From Odobenus rosmarus divergens (Eukaryota > Chordata > Mammalia > Carnivora > Odobenidae), in the NCBI RefSeq assembly GCF_000321225.1, contig NW_004450461.1:615794-679793 (forward strand): a stretch of DNA of 64,000 nucleotides, given 5' to 3'. Shown piece by piece: positions 24,380 through 35,664 of this stretch. The first letter of the stretch is position 1. The number at the start of each line of letters is the position of its first letter. The notes beneath the pieces are model-generated. The model made no database searches, had not been told where the DNA came from, and was given only the letters and a program-made list of their open reading frames with translations. A program made the position numbers and the translations under genes.

Positions 24380-25990
24380 CATCTATATCAGTTTTGAAAA
24401 ATGAAATTAAATTCAGCTTTTAGATTATAAATATTTTTACCAAGAATTCCTCTTACTGCATGTGATGTTTCAGCACCATTTTGTGCACTTTCTTTTCACC
24501 TTATGGAACCTCTAATTATTTGTCATCTCCTAATCCATTCCTGAATTCTTCAGGAATTCTTTTCTTCCACAAGTATAGATTTCTGCATTTCAAGCTCTTC
24601 ACCAGTGTTCACCTTCCCTTGTAATTGCTAGCTACATTTTTCTACTTGTAAAATCCTCTAGTTAATTTCAAATCAAATACTACCCTAACTCCTTACACCT
24701 GGGAATGGTGCTGCTACCAGTTTCTAATTGCTGTGAGTTATTTCTGTTTATAGATCATCATAATTGAAAACAGGCATCCTCCATTTTTTCATATGTGGTG
24801 ATTCCAAATAGAACACTACCCTGATATTTTCACAAATCAACTCCAAATATTCAGAGCTGCGTGGGAAGAAAGTTTTTGTTTAAAGTGTAGAAAAGTGGAG
24901 GAGTTTATAAGGAAAGGGGTTTACTTAAACAGGATTTTGAATTGCAATGCCAAAACTAACTTAACTTTGAAATACTAGTTATCCCCAGATCTGAGTCCTC
25001 AGATCCTTGACAACCTCCAGTTTCTGATGTTGAGTGTTAAGCAACTTGCTTCACAGCCTTTCATATCCAATATTTAATGCTTCATGCTAGCCTAAATCCT
25101 AGAATTTCTATTAATTTCATATGCAAAAATACATGTTTCTGTTTCCAGACCCAAAGCTGCTTCTAAAGCACTTGAAATAAAGTTTCCTCCCGTAGAGAAA
25201 CTCTGCTACCAAGTGTTTAGAATGTTTTTTCCCTTCTGTTATTGTCTTACATTTCACTCTTATTTATGCAAAGGCTAACAACCAAGCACTAAACATCTAC
25301 AATACTCCCATGTAAATGCAATATGCTCAATTGATACTTAGAACTTTAAGTCATACTTTTTACAAAAGGACCTAACTTTTTACAACTGTATACTTTTTAC
25401 TTATATAAATCCTTGGTCAGTTGCATAAATCAATTCAAATTGATTTAGAGAAATTAAATTAATATATGCTGAAACTGAAATGTATAGGAATATGAATGCT
25501 AGTTTGAGATTGATATCTAAAACTTAACACGATATTTTTATCATTAATCATTATAGTATGGCAATTGTTATACCTTCAAATTCACATTTTATTAAGTGAT
25601 CCTAATACACATTAAATAACTAAGTGTAATGTTTGGAAATATAGTGACTTAAACACATCTATGTTCTTTTCCCCTCTAACTCTCCGGTAGGACAGTTCGG
25701 TAACAAATTAACCATCACACAGTTTTGGAGTTGGAAGAAGATCCTTGTTATATCTAAGAAATTGAGTTCTCAGTGAGACGTGTGTATATGTGAATAGGTG
25801 TTTAGTAGGTGGAGGTATTTAATGTATGTGTTTAGTAATTTGGGCATTGGGAAAACTACTAAGACTTGGAAAACTACTAAGACTTATTTTTCTTAAGTAA
25901 GGTTAGTTTATTTTACCTGTAGCTTTCCCAATATAAACTGAATGTAAATGCTGATACTGAGAAATATTAGGAAGAATTAAGGATAGACGT
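24380..25990. other. Unique DNA with one 18-bp tandem duplication
   Basis: The only structure noted is GGAAAACTACTAAGACTT, present twice head-to-tail at 25850-25867 and 25868-25885, just downstream of the RFC3 pseudogene. Confidence 0.6.
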
Positions 25991-25997
25991 CAATATG

Positions 25998-26622
25998 TCA
26001 AAACATCATGCTTTCCAATCCATCCTCCATGAACTTCTTATAAAGTGCCATAAATTTGGCCACAAATGCTTTGACGTGATAAATTGCTTTGCTTCCGAGC
26101 TGTAGATGATGTTCATAGTAAGCGGCCATCTGGGCCACTTCCCCTTTCAGTTGTCCTTCACAATCATGTAAAAGTTCTGAGAGAAGGCCCTTCATTATTA
26201 TTTCAGGAGGAATGCAATGAGTTAGAAGCTCATAAAGTCTTCCACGAACTTCAAGGAGTCTTTGTGGAGTCTGCTGACTGACAATAGCATTGGCGGTCTC
26301 CCTGAGATACACCTCCCAATCTGTTTCAGGGATTTCTCGATCTGCCGTAAAAGGATATCATTGCACTCTTCGGCCTTTACACATACGTAGGGCTTTTCAG
26401 AGATTCCTGCAGGACTTCTCTGTAAGTCTATGAGCCAGTTGTGAAGGAAGATTCAGACCTTCCTTCTTGCACACAGTAGATAACACATGACAAATATCTT
26501 CGATGCTGGGAGCAGGCACACGAACTGCCAGGCACCAAATATGAATAGGTAGTATCAATTGGAAAGAGCCTTGGGTGAAGTCCAGCCAATCCCTTGATTT
26601 TCTGAGCAGACCACAATGACAT
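25998..26622 (-). pseudogene. RFC3P: Processed pseudogene of RFC3 (replication factor C subunit 3)
   Basis: RFC3 is a small AAA+ subunit of the clamp loader that opens PCNA at primer-template junctions. The minus strand carries its C-terminal half without introns. The last 104 codons (26312-25998, ending EDGLESMMF then TGA) are an almost perfect copy of the RFC3 C-terminus. Upstream, the AVRVPAPSIEDICHV region reads at about 26540-26490. Two in-frame stops break it, at 26397-26399 (an Arg codon turned to TGA) and at 26358-26360 (a Gln position now TGA). The 5' end appears to be an ATG at 26622 followed by codons for MSLW and a short piece like the RFC3 N-terminus (GGCTGGACTTCAC near 26586). 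It then jumps to about codon 175, so most of the ATPase domain would be missing. I see no poly(A) tail or clear target duplication. Identity of the C-terminal half is firm. The N-terminal fragment is inference. It is not expected to make a functional subunit. Confidence 0.92.
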
Positions 26623-26639
26623 ATTGGTAGATCCCTAGT

Positions 26640-27700
26640 TACATGTAATTATAAGAGAGTTAATGTTCATATCAATTGCTTTAGCACTGGAAGAGAATAT
26701 GTTTTATTTGAAGGTTCCCTGTTACAAACTATACTTGAAAAGAAAGAAGGTGGTATAAATAGATAGACTTCCCTAAAAGATAAAAGTCCTTTTTGTTCAT
26801 CTAGTCAACACCAGGCCACTGAAGAAAATACTCATATATTATCTTTCACTGTCTACCTAATATGAAGGCCAAAACCGATGTTGAGAGATACCATACACAG
26901 TGACTGGAGTATCATGATTGATAGAATAAAAAGAAGGAGGAAGATCAATCAGAATGCAAGAGTAGGTTGCTATAAAGGAGAACTTAATAGAAGCAACAGT
27001 AGAAAAGTCTATGAAAGAAAAAAGATTGCAGAAAAATATTAAGGTAAAATAGGAAGTCATTGAACAAATTTGGATTTAAAGAAATCATCTCTTCTGAAAG
27101 AGATGAAAACTAAGTTAATATTTTGGAATACCAAATAGAGAAAATATGACACACTACAGGAAAAATTATAAATTATATTTCCAATCTGGAAATTAGAGGT
27201 AAAGTCTAGAAACTATGTTTTCAATCTGGAAAACATAGATATAAAGTCATGAAGATGATTTCCAGGAAAGCCAATATTCAATAGAAGTTATAAATATTAA
27301 CAGATAGAGGAGAAATAACAACAGAAATTAATAAGAAACCTTGCTAAACCAAAAAGAGAATTGTTTTTCATTTTGAAACAGTTTACACAAATTATAAGTT
27401 ATAATACTGAAACATAATAAATAATGTGCTGGTGAAATTTCTAAAATTTAGAGATGAACAGAAATTTTGAAGAGATTCTAGACAGAATTAAAAGTAACAT
27501 GAAGCAACATAATTTTTTTCATTTATACCACCTGAATCCAGAAAAAATTATCAAAATTTCTATTTCAAAATTTAAATGATTAAGTAAAATAATGCCTTTT
27601 TGGAAATAAATATGTATAGTATGAGCACAAACTTAAAATGATATCCATCTGTAGATAAATGTATGGAAAGCTACACACCAAGATATTAATCTTATTTCTT
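26640..27700. other. Unique A-rich DNA, no feature seen
   Basis: No gene. A short imperfect internal repeat (CAATCTGGAAA) occurs at about 27183 and 27222. Confidence 0.5.
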
Positions 27701-27717
27701 CAGAGAATATGATTTTA

Positions 27718-27924
27718 TTTTTATTTTTTTTAATTTTATTTATTTATTTAACTGAAACAGAGAGAGAGACAGCTAGAGAAAGAACACAAGCAGGAGGAGT
27801 GGGAGAAGGAGAAACAGGCTTCCCGCCAAGCAGGGAGCCCGATGCGGGGCTCGATCCCAGGACCCTGGGATCATGACCTGAGCTGAAGGCAGCCGCTTAA
27901 CCAACTGAGCCACCCAGGTGCCCC
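27718..27924 (-). mobile_element. Young carnivore tRNA-Lys SINE
   Basis: A minus-strand copy with the young-type middle ('ccgatgcggggctcgatcccaggaccctgggatcatgacctgagctgaaggcagccgc'). An exact 15-bp duplication, GAGAATATGATTTTA, lies at 27703-27717 and 27925-27939. Confidence 0.95.
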
Positions 27925-28079
27925 GAGAATATGATTTTAAAAGTGTACAAAAGATTATTAAAAGTAGATGAATTCTGTTTTTGACCATGTTAAGAGTAAT
28001 TTCTACTGGACTCACCCTGCTTCTGTAAATAACTAAAACCTAAGTAAAATATATGAACTTATTACTCTCAGAGACTGGA

Positions 28080-29390
28080 AAATGTGCAGTTTAGGATGAG
28101 GATTTCTGAGCTATGGGAAGCAGACAAAATAAGCCCTACAATCATCTTGGATATTCACTTGTTGCTGTTTCCTAACCATGGTGTAAGGAAGAAGCCAAAC
28201 TGCACAATGCCTTCACTGAGTTTTGGAAACATAAATTTACATTCTAGAAGAATTATGTTGCTGGAATTTGTGAGCCATGGATTTGGAGAAGATGGGATTA
28301 TACTGAGGAAAAAAAAATATCTCTGGAGGTTTATCTTTAATTCTGCTTCTGAGTACTAAGCTGCACGTACATGAGGTGAAAACCACAAGTAAGGAACGAC
28401 TACTGAACAGTAGTAAGATGAGCGATTTTCAGAATTCCCAGAGGGCTAAGAGATGTTCATATTACTACCTGATAATGTAGAGAGATCTTATGGAATGCAC
28501 AGGTTTTCAATGGGAACTAAGAGTTATAATACCTTAATAGCAAGGCTGGACTAGAACAAATCAATAGGCTACTCAAGACATGAATTAAAACACTTTGACT
28601 TAAAAAAATATCCAGACAACTCACAAATAAGTTAACTGACAGTCACAAAACAGCACACCACACACTAAATGAAGAAAAAAATCTGGACTTTCAAAACCAT
28701 AATATTGGCAATATCCAACATCCAATCTAACTCATTCTACATGCAAACTTACCATACAGTAATTATTATAAATATGCTCAAGGATTAAAATAAAACACGA
28801 ATATAATGGGGAGGAAATGAAAAGTTATAAAAGTAGACTTAATTGAATGGACCAACTACGGATGAAAAATACAGTAATTGAAATGAAAATATATGGAAAT
28901 AAATTAAAAACAGTTTAGACACTGTGGAAGAAAAAGAAATCACTGTAATTGATGATTCAGCAATAGAAACAATCTAAACAAATGCAAAAACAGTGTGTGG
29001 GGGGGGACCTAAAAAAGAGATAAGAGACTCAATGACCTGGAACAATATGGGAAAGTCTAACATATATGTAATTGGAGGCCCCGAAAGTGAAATGAAGGGA
29101 TCAGAAATGTATTTTATGAAAAAAAAAACGTTTAAAATTCAATAAAACATTAAATTCAAGAATACAGAATGTAAATCTATACAAGCAGAACAATTACAAA
29201 TAGAACCACAATAAGACACACCATAATTTCTGAAAGGCAGGAATAAAGAGAAAATCTTTTTAAAAACCAGAGAAAAAGAGATACAAAAGAACAAAGATAA
29301 TAGCAGACTTCTTGTGAGAAACAATGAAGACAGATCCTGCACAGAACACTGCATTACCATAGTATCAATCAAGCACTAGCTCCAGTTTTT
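28080..29390 (+). repeat. HAL1/L1M-type relic with ORF1-like region
   Basis: The plus strand follows the ORF1 region of an old L1 or HAL1 element. Landmarks are 'ggaacaatatgggaaagtctaacatatatgtaattggaggccccgaaag' near 29040 and 'cagaacaattacaaatagaaccacaataagacacaccataatttctgaaaggc' to 'gagaaaatctttttaaaaaccagagaaaaagagatacaaaagaacaaagataatagcagacttcttgtgagaaacaatgaagac' at 29187-29332. Stops and indels are frequent. Whether it is HAL1 or L1 cannot be decided by eye. Confidence 0.6.
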
Positions 29391-29647
29391 GTTTTGTGCC
29401 AGTGTAGCATCAATTGTAGGAACGAATTAAAATGGCCTCAAGTACATTGAATGTACACATGAATCGAATCAGGCAAATATGTCTTTTCCATTCATATATG
29501 GAAAGAGGAAGGGAAATTTACATTCACTTAGAAGGGATAATTATATAACTTTAGAACATATATAAATGTACCATATTGCTGACAGCAAGCTAACCATATT
29601 GGAAGAAGACATAGCAAGAACTATGGTAAGATACATACATTCCAGAG

Positions 29648-30109
29648 ATGGGAGTTAAACTCCATGAATATTTAAGGACCTCTAACATCAGTGGTCTAGA
29701 GCATGCAGGGGCATTTTTGTACAGAAGAGAAATTATAATATTTTGCAATTCCCATAAAGGGGAAACAATACTTAGTAAACTTGGAATAAAAACACTGGAA
29801 GAATGGAAACAAGCAGTTTTAGGGAAGAGGCGTATTAATGGATCTATTGAAATACAAAGATCTTTGTATTCCATCTTAATATCTAACAGGCAACATCTAC
29901 CACTGAAGGACGCTAAACACTTAGTTAATGTCAGCCAGACTCTGCCATCAGAATCACCAATTATGGCAAAATGGACTTGTGGACGGAATGACTATGGTAT
30001 TATGGATGTAGACTATTCATTGAGCCCACAGTGTAGGCCTCCACTGCCTGAGTTTCTATTTACTGTCTCTGACAAATGTACACCCTGCCAACAACAAGGA
30101 GAATACTGA
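29648..30109 (+). pseudogene. 153-codon open frame in the ERV-L relic
   Basis: This is the longest ATG-to-stop frame in the window. It sits immediately upstream of the degenerate integrase core, in the position expected for the RNase H to integrase-zinc-finger junction of pol. The C-terminal Cys-x-x-Cys-Gln-Gln fits the second half of an HHCC finger. The first 100 residues are not recognisable. There is no splice or promoter context, and the neighbouring pol is full of stops. The openness may be chance survival or recent repair by an indel. I do not take it as a working gene. Confidence 0.45.
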
Positions 30110-30849
30110 ACTCCAAATATGGCATCATCCCTTTTAGAAAAAAGAATGGCTATCAGATGGTAAGTTGACTACATTTAATTTTTTACCAGCCTCTGATGGG
30201 GAAACAATTCATTCTGACTGAAATTTCCCATTTTTCAGGTATAGAGTTTTATTGCCTGTTCACATGGCTTTAGGCAGTATCACTTAGGAGCATTACAAGA
30301 GCTCATGAATTGTTTGAATCATTAACGTAGTATGATGCATAATGTTACATCAAACCAAAGAACTCACTTTATAGCAAAAGAAGTGCAGCAGTGAGCACAT
30401 GACCATGGGATCCACTGGCTCTATCATATAACAAACTTTCCAAAAGCTGTTGACCTGATAAAATGAAGAAATAGCTCCTTGATATCACACCTTCATAACC
30501 ATCTTGAAAATGAAACAACCCTGGAGGGAAGAGGCACTACACACCATGATGCCATACATATATACTCTAAATCAAAGATCAATATAGAGTGCTGTGTTAC
30601 CTGGGAATGGATGCCAAGAGGAAGAATTAGGAATAAACCCACTCAACATTAATTCTGATTATCAGCTATGGAATACATACTTACAGTCTCTGAAACAGTA
30701 GTCTCAATGGTTTTGTTTGTTTGTATTTACATAGGGAAGCAATCCACCATGGGATACAAGCCAACATAGAATCACAACACAGTTAAGCTTTAGCTGCTGC
30801 CTGATCATTCTAGGTTCCTTTTGCCTGAAGCTCATCAAACAAAAATAAT

Positions 30850-30900
30850 TAGAATAGAATAGAATAGAATAGAATAGAATAGAATAGAATAGAATAGAAG
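30850..30900 (+). repeat. (AGAAT)n pentanucleotide microsatellite
   Basis: About ten near-perfect AGAAT units lie within the ERV-L pol relic, between its integrase-like and dUTPase-like regions. Confidence 0.95.
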
Positions 30901-31250
30901 AATAGAAGTTAGCTACCATACTGGCAGAGGTAATTGATCATCACAAGGAAGTAGTCATTTGGCTTTCTAATTCATCAGGAGGCAAATGACTGGCACTTGG
31001 ATAATCCACTTGAGGCATGCTTTGATAACTCTATTCAGTTTTAACTGTAAATGACCAACTGCAGCTACCATACCATGATAGGTTCATGTTAATCAGTTCA
31101 GACTCCTCAGCAGATCTGGGTCACCCCACCAAGCAACCATTTGAGGCAGAGGGGACTCCAGAATGGGTGATCAAGAATGGAAGTGGTGTCAGTTCTGGTC
31201 TTCAAACCAACTAAAATCAGGAGTGGCAGTTGTTCATATTATCTTTTTTC

Positions 31251-31760
31251 TCCCTGAATATTTTCCTAGCAAAAGAAACAAACCAGAACTCTGAAGATTC
31301 TGTCCCGGACAAAATAAACTTACTATATAAAGCAACTAAATCCATGCAATGCAAGGAGTGAGCCATGGTGGACAAAGTGGTGTCTCATACAATACTGTTT
31401 TTAAGACCAAAGAACTCACTCCCTCAACTTTCAGAAGTCTGTGCTACCAATGAATCACAGCTCTGACTAGGGATTCCCCTAGCCCAAAGGGAGTTGCCTT
31501 GCTGAAGTTTGCATCCTTCCCCAGGGAGGTTTCTGGGCTAAAAAGGCCCAGCTCCCTTTTCTTAGTTGGAGATGTTGGAAGGGCCATTCCGACTTCAAAA
31601 CTCCTTATCAGATTGACTTGAAGTGTCAGGTGCATTCTGCTACCCTTACTCCTTTAAAAGTGTTATTATCTAGCGCATGTTCTATTTAAATGCCTGCATG
31701 CAAATATGTGTCTCAAAGTCAGTTGTCCTGAAAATTTGACCAATGACAAATTATTTCGAG
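31251..31760 (+). repeat. Probable 3' non-coding part or LTR remnant of the ERV-L
   Basis: The segment directly follows the dUTPase-like region and is richer in G+C than its surroundings ('ttcccctagcccaaagggagttgccttgctgaagtttgcatccttccccagggagg' at 31475-31530). Position suggests the ERV-L 3' end. I could not define LTR termini or a target duplication. Confidence 0.35.
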
Positions 31761-31825
31761 GGACTTGCATTAATTAATTAAAAATTAATTATTTTTTATT
31801 TATTAATTAAAAATTATGTATAATC

Positions 31826-31955
31826 GTGGTGCCTGGCTATCTCAGTTGGTAGAGCATGAGACTCTTGATCTTGGGGTAATGAGTTTGAGACCCATGTTGG
31901 ATGTAGAGATTATGTACATAGATACATACATAAAACAAAAAAATAGAAGGAAATC
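31826..31955 (+). mobile_element. Short tRNA-type SINE lacking the CT tract
   Basis: The head 'gtggtgcctggctatctcagttggtagagcatgagactcttgatcttggggtaatgagtttgagacccatgttggatgtagagatta' resembles tRNA-Lys through box A and box B. It runs directly into an A-rich tail (ACATA/AAAA). The unique middle and the CT-rich tract of the other SINEs here are absent, so this is a distinct, simpler subfamily. Confidence 0.88.
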
Positions 31956-32638
31956 CACTTAAAAAGCCACTACAGATTCACTTACACAGGAATTAAGACT
32001 TTTTATTATGCAGGCATAGTATTAGAAGCTGGAAATACCAAGTTATGTAGCCATGGTGGTATTCCCTATGCATGAGAAGTAGTTTTATTTTACTTTTATT
32101 TTTCTGACTTCCTATAACTGTAAACTGTGATTAGATAACCTCTATATTATTAACCTCTATATTATTCCATATATTTTAAAATGTTGTACTTGATTTTTCT
32201 TTTGTGTATTAAACCATGATATTTCTTTAACACTGTAGCTCTCTCTTCATAAACATAGTTTTCCCCTCTAGAATACAATTTATTAACCTGGAGAAATGAA
32301 GGAGTGTTATGCATGCGGCATGATTGCCAAACAAAAGTCTGTCATGCAGACAAATATTGAGACTACCTTCTTTTTCTTGGAGGATTCAGTACTTAGAGAC
32401 AGATTTTGCTCTTCAAAAACTTGGCTATTGTGTTTAGTTTATTACCCATCCTTGTCTAATTAAAATTGTAATAGCCAACATATAAAATGTCCATAAAGAT
32501 TCTGATTTGTTTTAAAATAAATGTTCAAAGGTTTTATTGTTTTTATTCCTAACAGTTCATTTTCTTCTGTTGATTATTTTTCTTAGTGAATGATTTGTCA
32601 TCACAGAAAATTGTTCTATTCAGAACAATTCAGAATTA
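31956..32638. other. Unique DNA with a 15-bp tandem duplication
   Basis: TAACCTCTATATTAT occurs twice head-to-tail at 32136-32150 and 32151-32165. Nothing else is recognised. Confidence 0.6.
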
Positions 32639-32826
32639 GCCTGGGCGGCTAATTCAGTTAAGTGTCTGACTGTTGATTTCAGCTCAGGTCATGATCTCAG
32701 GGTTGTGAGATTGAGCCCCGAGTTGGGCTCTGCACTGGGTGTGGAGCCTGCTTGAGATTCTCTCTCTCCCTCTGCCACCTCCTGCCTCCCCCTCCTCTCT
32801 GTCCCTCTCTTAAAAGAAAAAAAAAG
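32638..32826 (+). mobile_element. Old carnivore tRNA-Lys SINE
   Basis: The head is damaged ('gcctgggcggctaattcagttaagtgtctgactgttgatttcagctcaggtcatgatctc'). A 'ttgagattctctctctccctctgcc' middle and a short poly(A) follow. It is the older variant class shared with 17.9 and 43.9 kb. Confidence 0.9.
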
Positions 32827-33550
32827 TCAAAATGATTTAGTAAATTATATGTATGTCTGGGAAAAGTGGCACTAGATCAACTTCAAATATTTTAACTCTG
32901 AATCTAATTGAACTAGTATGAGTCATTATTCTCACAACAAAATATTCTTGAAATTAGTTTTAAAAAATATAGTGATTCTAATATACTGATTGAGGACATA
33001 TAGACAATGCCTATATTTCTGAGCAATTTATTTAACATTTTAATTTATTTAAATTATTTATTTTATTCCAGACTAGATTCATGGTTCACTTTAATAATTT
33101 TGCCTTCTCTTAGAGGAAAAAATCTGAGTTAGATAGAATTTTGGCAGAAAAATGAAAAGGAACTTTTTTTTCTTCTGAAAGTTATATACTAACTTTCTTT
33201 ATGACTAATATATGGATAACTCTAATCAAACATATACCAGATAGTAGCATTGAATATGTGGTAGTTGAGGAATATTTCTGGTTGTCTGTTGTCCTAGCAT
33301 AATGATTAACAGAGATCTTTCTTAATTCTTAGAAGTGTCCCATTTGGGTTAATAAATTATGTTGTCATTCTGTTTAGAATATCAAGTTTGTGCTTCTGTA
33401 CAGTCTCTCTTAACTCTTTTCTCCTATCTAGTCTCACAAAAATACAGCCTTATGTACTGCTTTTGGAACTCTGTGAACCCAGGGACCAGTTTCTGACACA
33501 TATTAAATGTTCAGTTTGATCTATTGCATTAAAGCTAAATTTACTAAGAG
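32827..33550. other. Unique AT-rich DNA, no feature seen
   Basis: No gene or recognisable repeat. Confidence 0.5.
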
Positions 33551-33559
33551 ACCACCATG

Positions 33560-33690
33560 CTACCACAGTGCTACCATATCTTGTGTGAACCTTGTGAAAT
33601 AGACCCTAATCTCATTTTATAAATTAAGACAATTGACAATAATTACCTTGGTCTAAGTCATATAAATAGTACAGAATTATAATTATATAA
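33560..33690 (+). repeat. MIR relic, weak
   Basis: The MIR-like core is 'aaccttgtgaaatagaccctaatctcattttataaattaagacaattgacaataattaccttggtctaagtcatataaatag'. Confidence 0.6.
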
Positions 33691-33839
33691 TTACTTTATA
33701 CATTCATTTATTTGTGAAATATGAGCATCAACTACATATTTGCTGAAATTACAAAAATGGGTAACATATAATCCAGGTACTCAGAAATTTTAGCATCTTA
33801 ATAAATAGTGGTAATATTAATTGAATTCAAACTTCTGAT

Positions 33840-35180
33840 TCTTTTTTAAGCTTTATTAAGGTATAATTAATATACCTAAAATTCACATATTTAATGTACA
33901 CTTTTTGATAATTTTGGACATATGCATGTCATATGAAACCATCACCATAACCAAGTTACTAAATATACCCATGACATCCAAAAATTTCTTGTATTCTTTT
34001 TTGTGTGTATATATGTATGCGTGTGCATGTGAGTGTGTGAAGAACACAACATGAGACCTATCCTTTTAATATATTTTAAAGTCCACAATACAGTATTGTT
34101 AACCATATGTACTATGTTATACAGCAGTGCAGCAGATCTCTAGAACTTATTCATCTTGCATAACTGAAACTTTATACCCACTGGGCAACATTTCCCATTT
34201 CCCCTTCCCCTGAGTCCCTGGCAACCACCATTCCATTCTCTTTGTATGACTTTGTTTTAAAATCCTCATTTAAGTGGAATCATGCAATCCTTGTCCTTCT
34301 GTGATTGACTGATTTTATATAGAATTTCCTCTAGATTCATCTGTGTTGTCATGAATAGTGGATTTTTCTTTTTTTTTCCTTTAAGATTTATTTATTTGTT
34401 TTAGGGAGAGAAAAAGTTCATGAGCATGGGGGCACAGAGGGAGAGAGAAGGAGGGGAAGCAGACTCCCCACTCAGCAGGGAGCCAGACGAGGGGCTCAAT
34501 CTCAGGACTCTGAGATCATGACCTGAGTCAAAACCAAGAGTTGGATGCTTAACCAACTGAGCCACCCAGGTGCCCAATAGTGGATTTCTTCATTTTTTTT
34601 TAAGCCAAATAATGTTCTGTTGTGTATAAATGCCATATTTCTCTACTCATTCATCTGTTGATGAACACTTGGTTTTTTCCCCAAAACATCTTTGATATTG
34701 AAACTACGTGTTGCAATGAACATGAGAGGACAGTATCTCTTCGAGATCCTGATTTAAATTCCTTTAGATAGATACCCAGAAGTGGTATTGCTGGATCATA
34801 TGATAGTTCTATTTTTAATTTTTTAAAGAAACTACTTAATATTTTTCATAGTGGCTGAACCATTCTACATTCCCACCAACAGTGTGTGATGGTTCCAGTT
34901 TCTCCACATACTTGTCAACACTTGTTATCTTTTGGATATTTTTATAATAGCCATCCCAACAAGTGTTAGGTGATATCTCATTGTGGTTTTGATCTGCATT
35001 TTTGTATGATTTTAATGATGTTGAGCACCCTTTCATATAAGTGGTGGCTACCTGTCTGTCTTCTTTGGAAAAATATCTATTTGAAAGTCCTTTGCCTATT
35101 TTTCGATTAGTTTTTTTTTGTTTGCTTTGCTACTGAGTTGTAGGAGACTCATGTATTTTAGATATTAACCCTTATCAGAC
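33840..35180 (-). repeat. Old L1M 3' part, minus strand, hosting a SINE
   Basis: The left end is the complement of an L1M 3' UTR ('attaaggtataattaatatacctaaaattcacat' near 33856). It is followed by the complement of the ORF2 C-terminal region ('tgatgaacacttggttttttccccaaaacatctttgatat', 'gaaccattctacattcccaccaacagtgtgtgatggttcc' near 34857, 'ttgtggttttgatctgcattttt' near 34981). A younger SINE interrupts it. An inverted L1 piece abuts at its right end. Confidence 0.85.
34368..34575 (-). mobile_element. Carnivore tRNA-Lys SINE inside an L1
   Basis: A minus-strand copy ending 'actgagccacccaggtgccc'. The duplication AATAGTGGATTT lies at 34354-34365 and 34576-34587. It inserted into the older L1M. 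Confidence 0.94.
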
Positions 35181-35184
35181 AGCG

Positions 35185-35445
35185 ATCAAGACAGAAAATC
35201 AATCAAGACAGAGAATTTGAACAGTACTATAGACCAAAAGGACCCAAGAGACGTATACACAATATCCCATCCAATAGAAAAAGAATACACATTTTTCTCA
35301 ATACTACACAGGACATTCTCCTGGATAGATCATGTTAGGCCACAAAACAAGTCTTAAATTTAAGACAATAAAAATAGTATCAAGTACCTTTTCCTGCTAC
35401 AATGGTATGAAACTAGAAATCAATAACAGGAGGAAAATTGGAAAA
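35185..35445 (+). repeat. L1 ORF2 fragment in inverted orientation (5' inversion)
   Basis: The plus strand carries L1 ORF2 sequence from the endonuclease/RT linker region: 'gaatttgaacagtactatagaccaaaaggaccc', 'catgttaggccacaaaacaagtctta', 'gtatgaaactagaaatcaataacaggaggaaaattggaaaa'. It directly follows the minus-strand L1 3' part, as in a twin-primed insertion. Confidence 0.85.
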
Positions 35446-35664
35446 GTCAAACTTCTAATCTTTTATCTAGCACTCTTATCACCATAAATGTAACACTTCT
35501 CTTACTCCTATCAACATGAATACAACACATAATGCATTTTCATTAGCCATGGTGTACCTACATAGGTTTATGAGGTAAAATATGAAAATTTCTGTCCTCC
35601 GATGATTTTCTTTCTTCTAATTTCTTCATATTAGAGTGTATGTCCCTGAAGTGTTTTCAGAGGC

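Larger units (their letters stand above)
29600..31250 (+). mobile_element. ERV-L-type provirus relic: 3' half of pol
   Basis: This is an ancient endogenous retrovirus of the ERV-L group, recognised from scattered Pol similarity. A Cys-x-x-Cys-Gln-Gln motif at about 30080-30100 fits the end of the integrase zinc-binding domain. Broken integrase-core similarity follows at about 30160-30600, with a motif for a His-Gly-Ile-His stretch near 30400. A block resembling the dUTPase domain, which ERV-L carries downstream of integrase, lies at about 30915-31010. The copy is split among frames by many stops and indels, with a microsatellite expanded inside it. No gag, reverse transcriptase or env is recognisable and flanking LTRs are not clear. 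It cannot encode a functional enzyme. Confidence 0.75.

Noticed and set aside
30704..30919. Minus-strand frame with an S-I-L-F-Y repeat
   Set aside because: It is the translated (AGAAT)n microsatellite.
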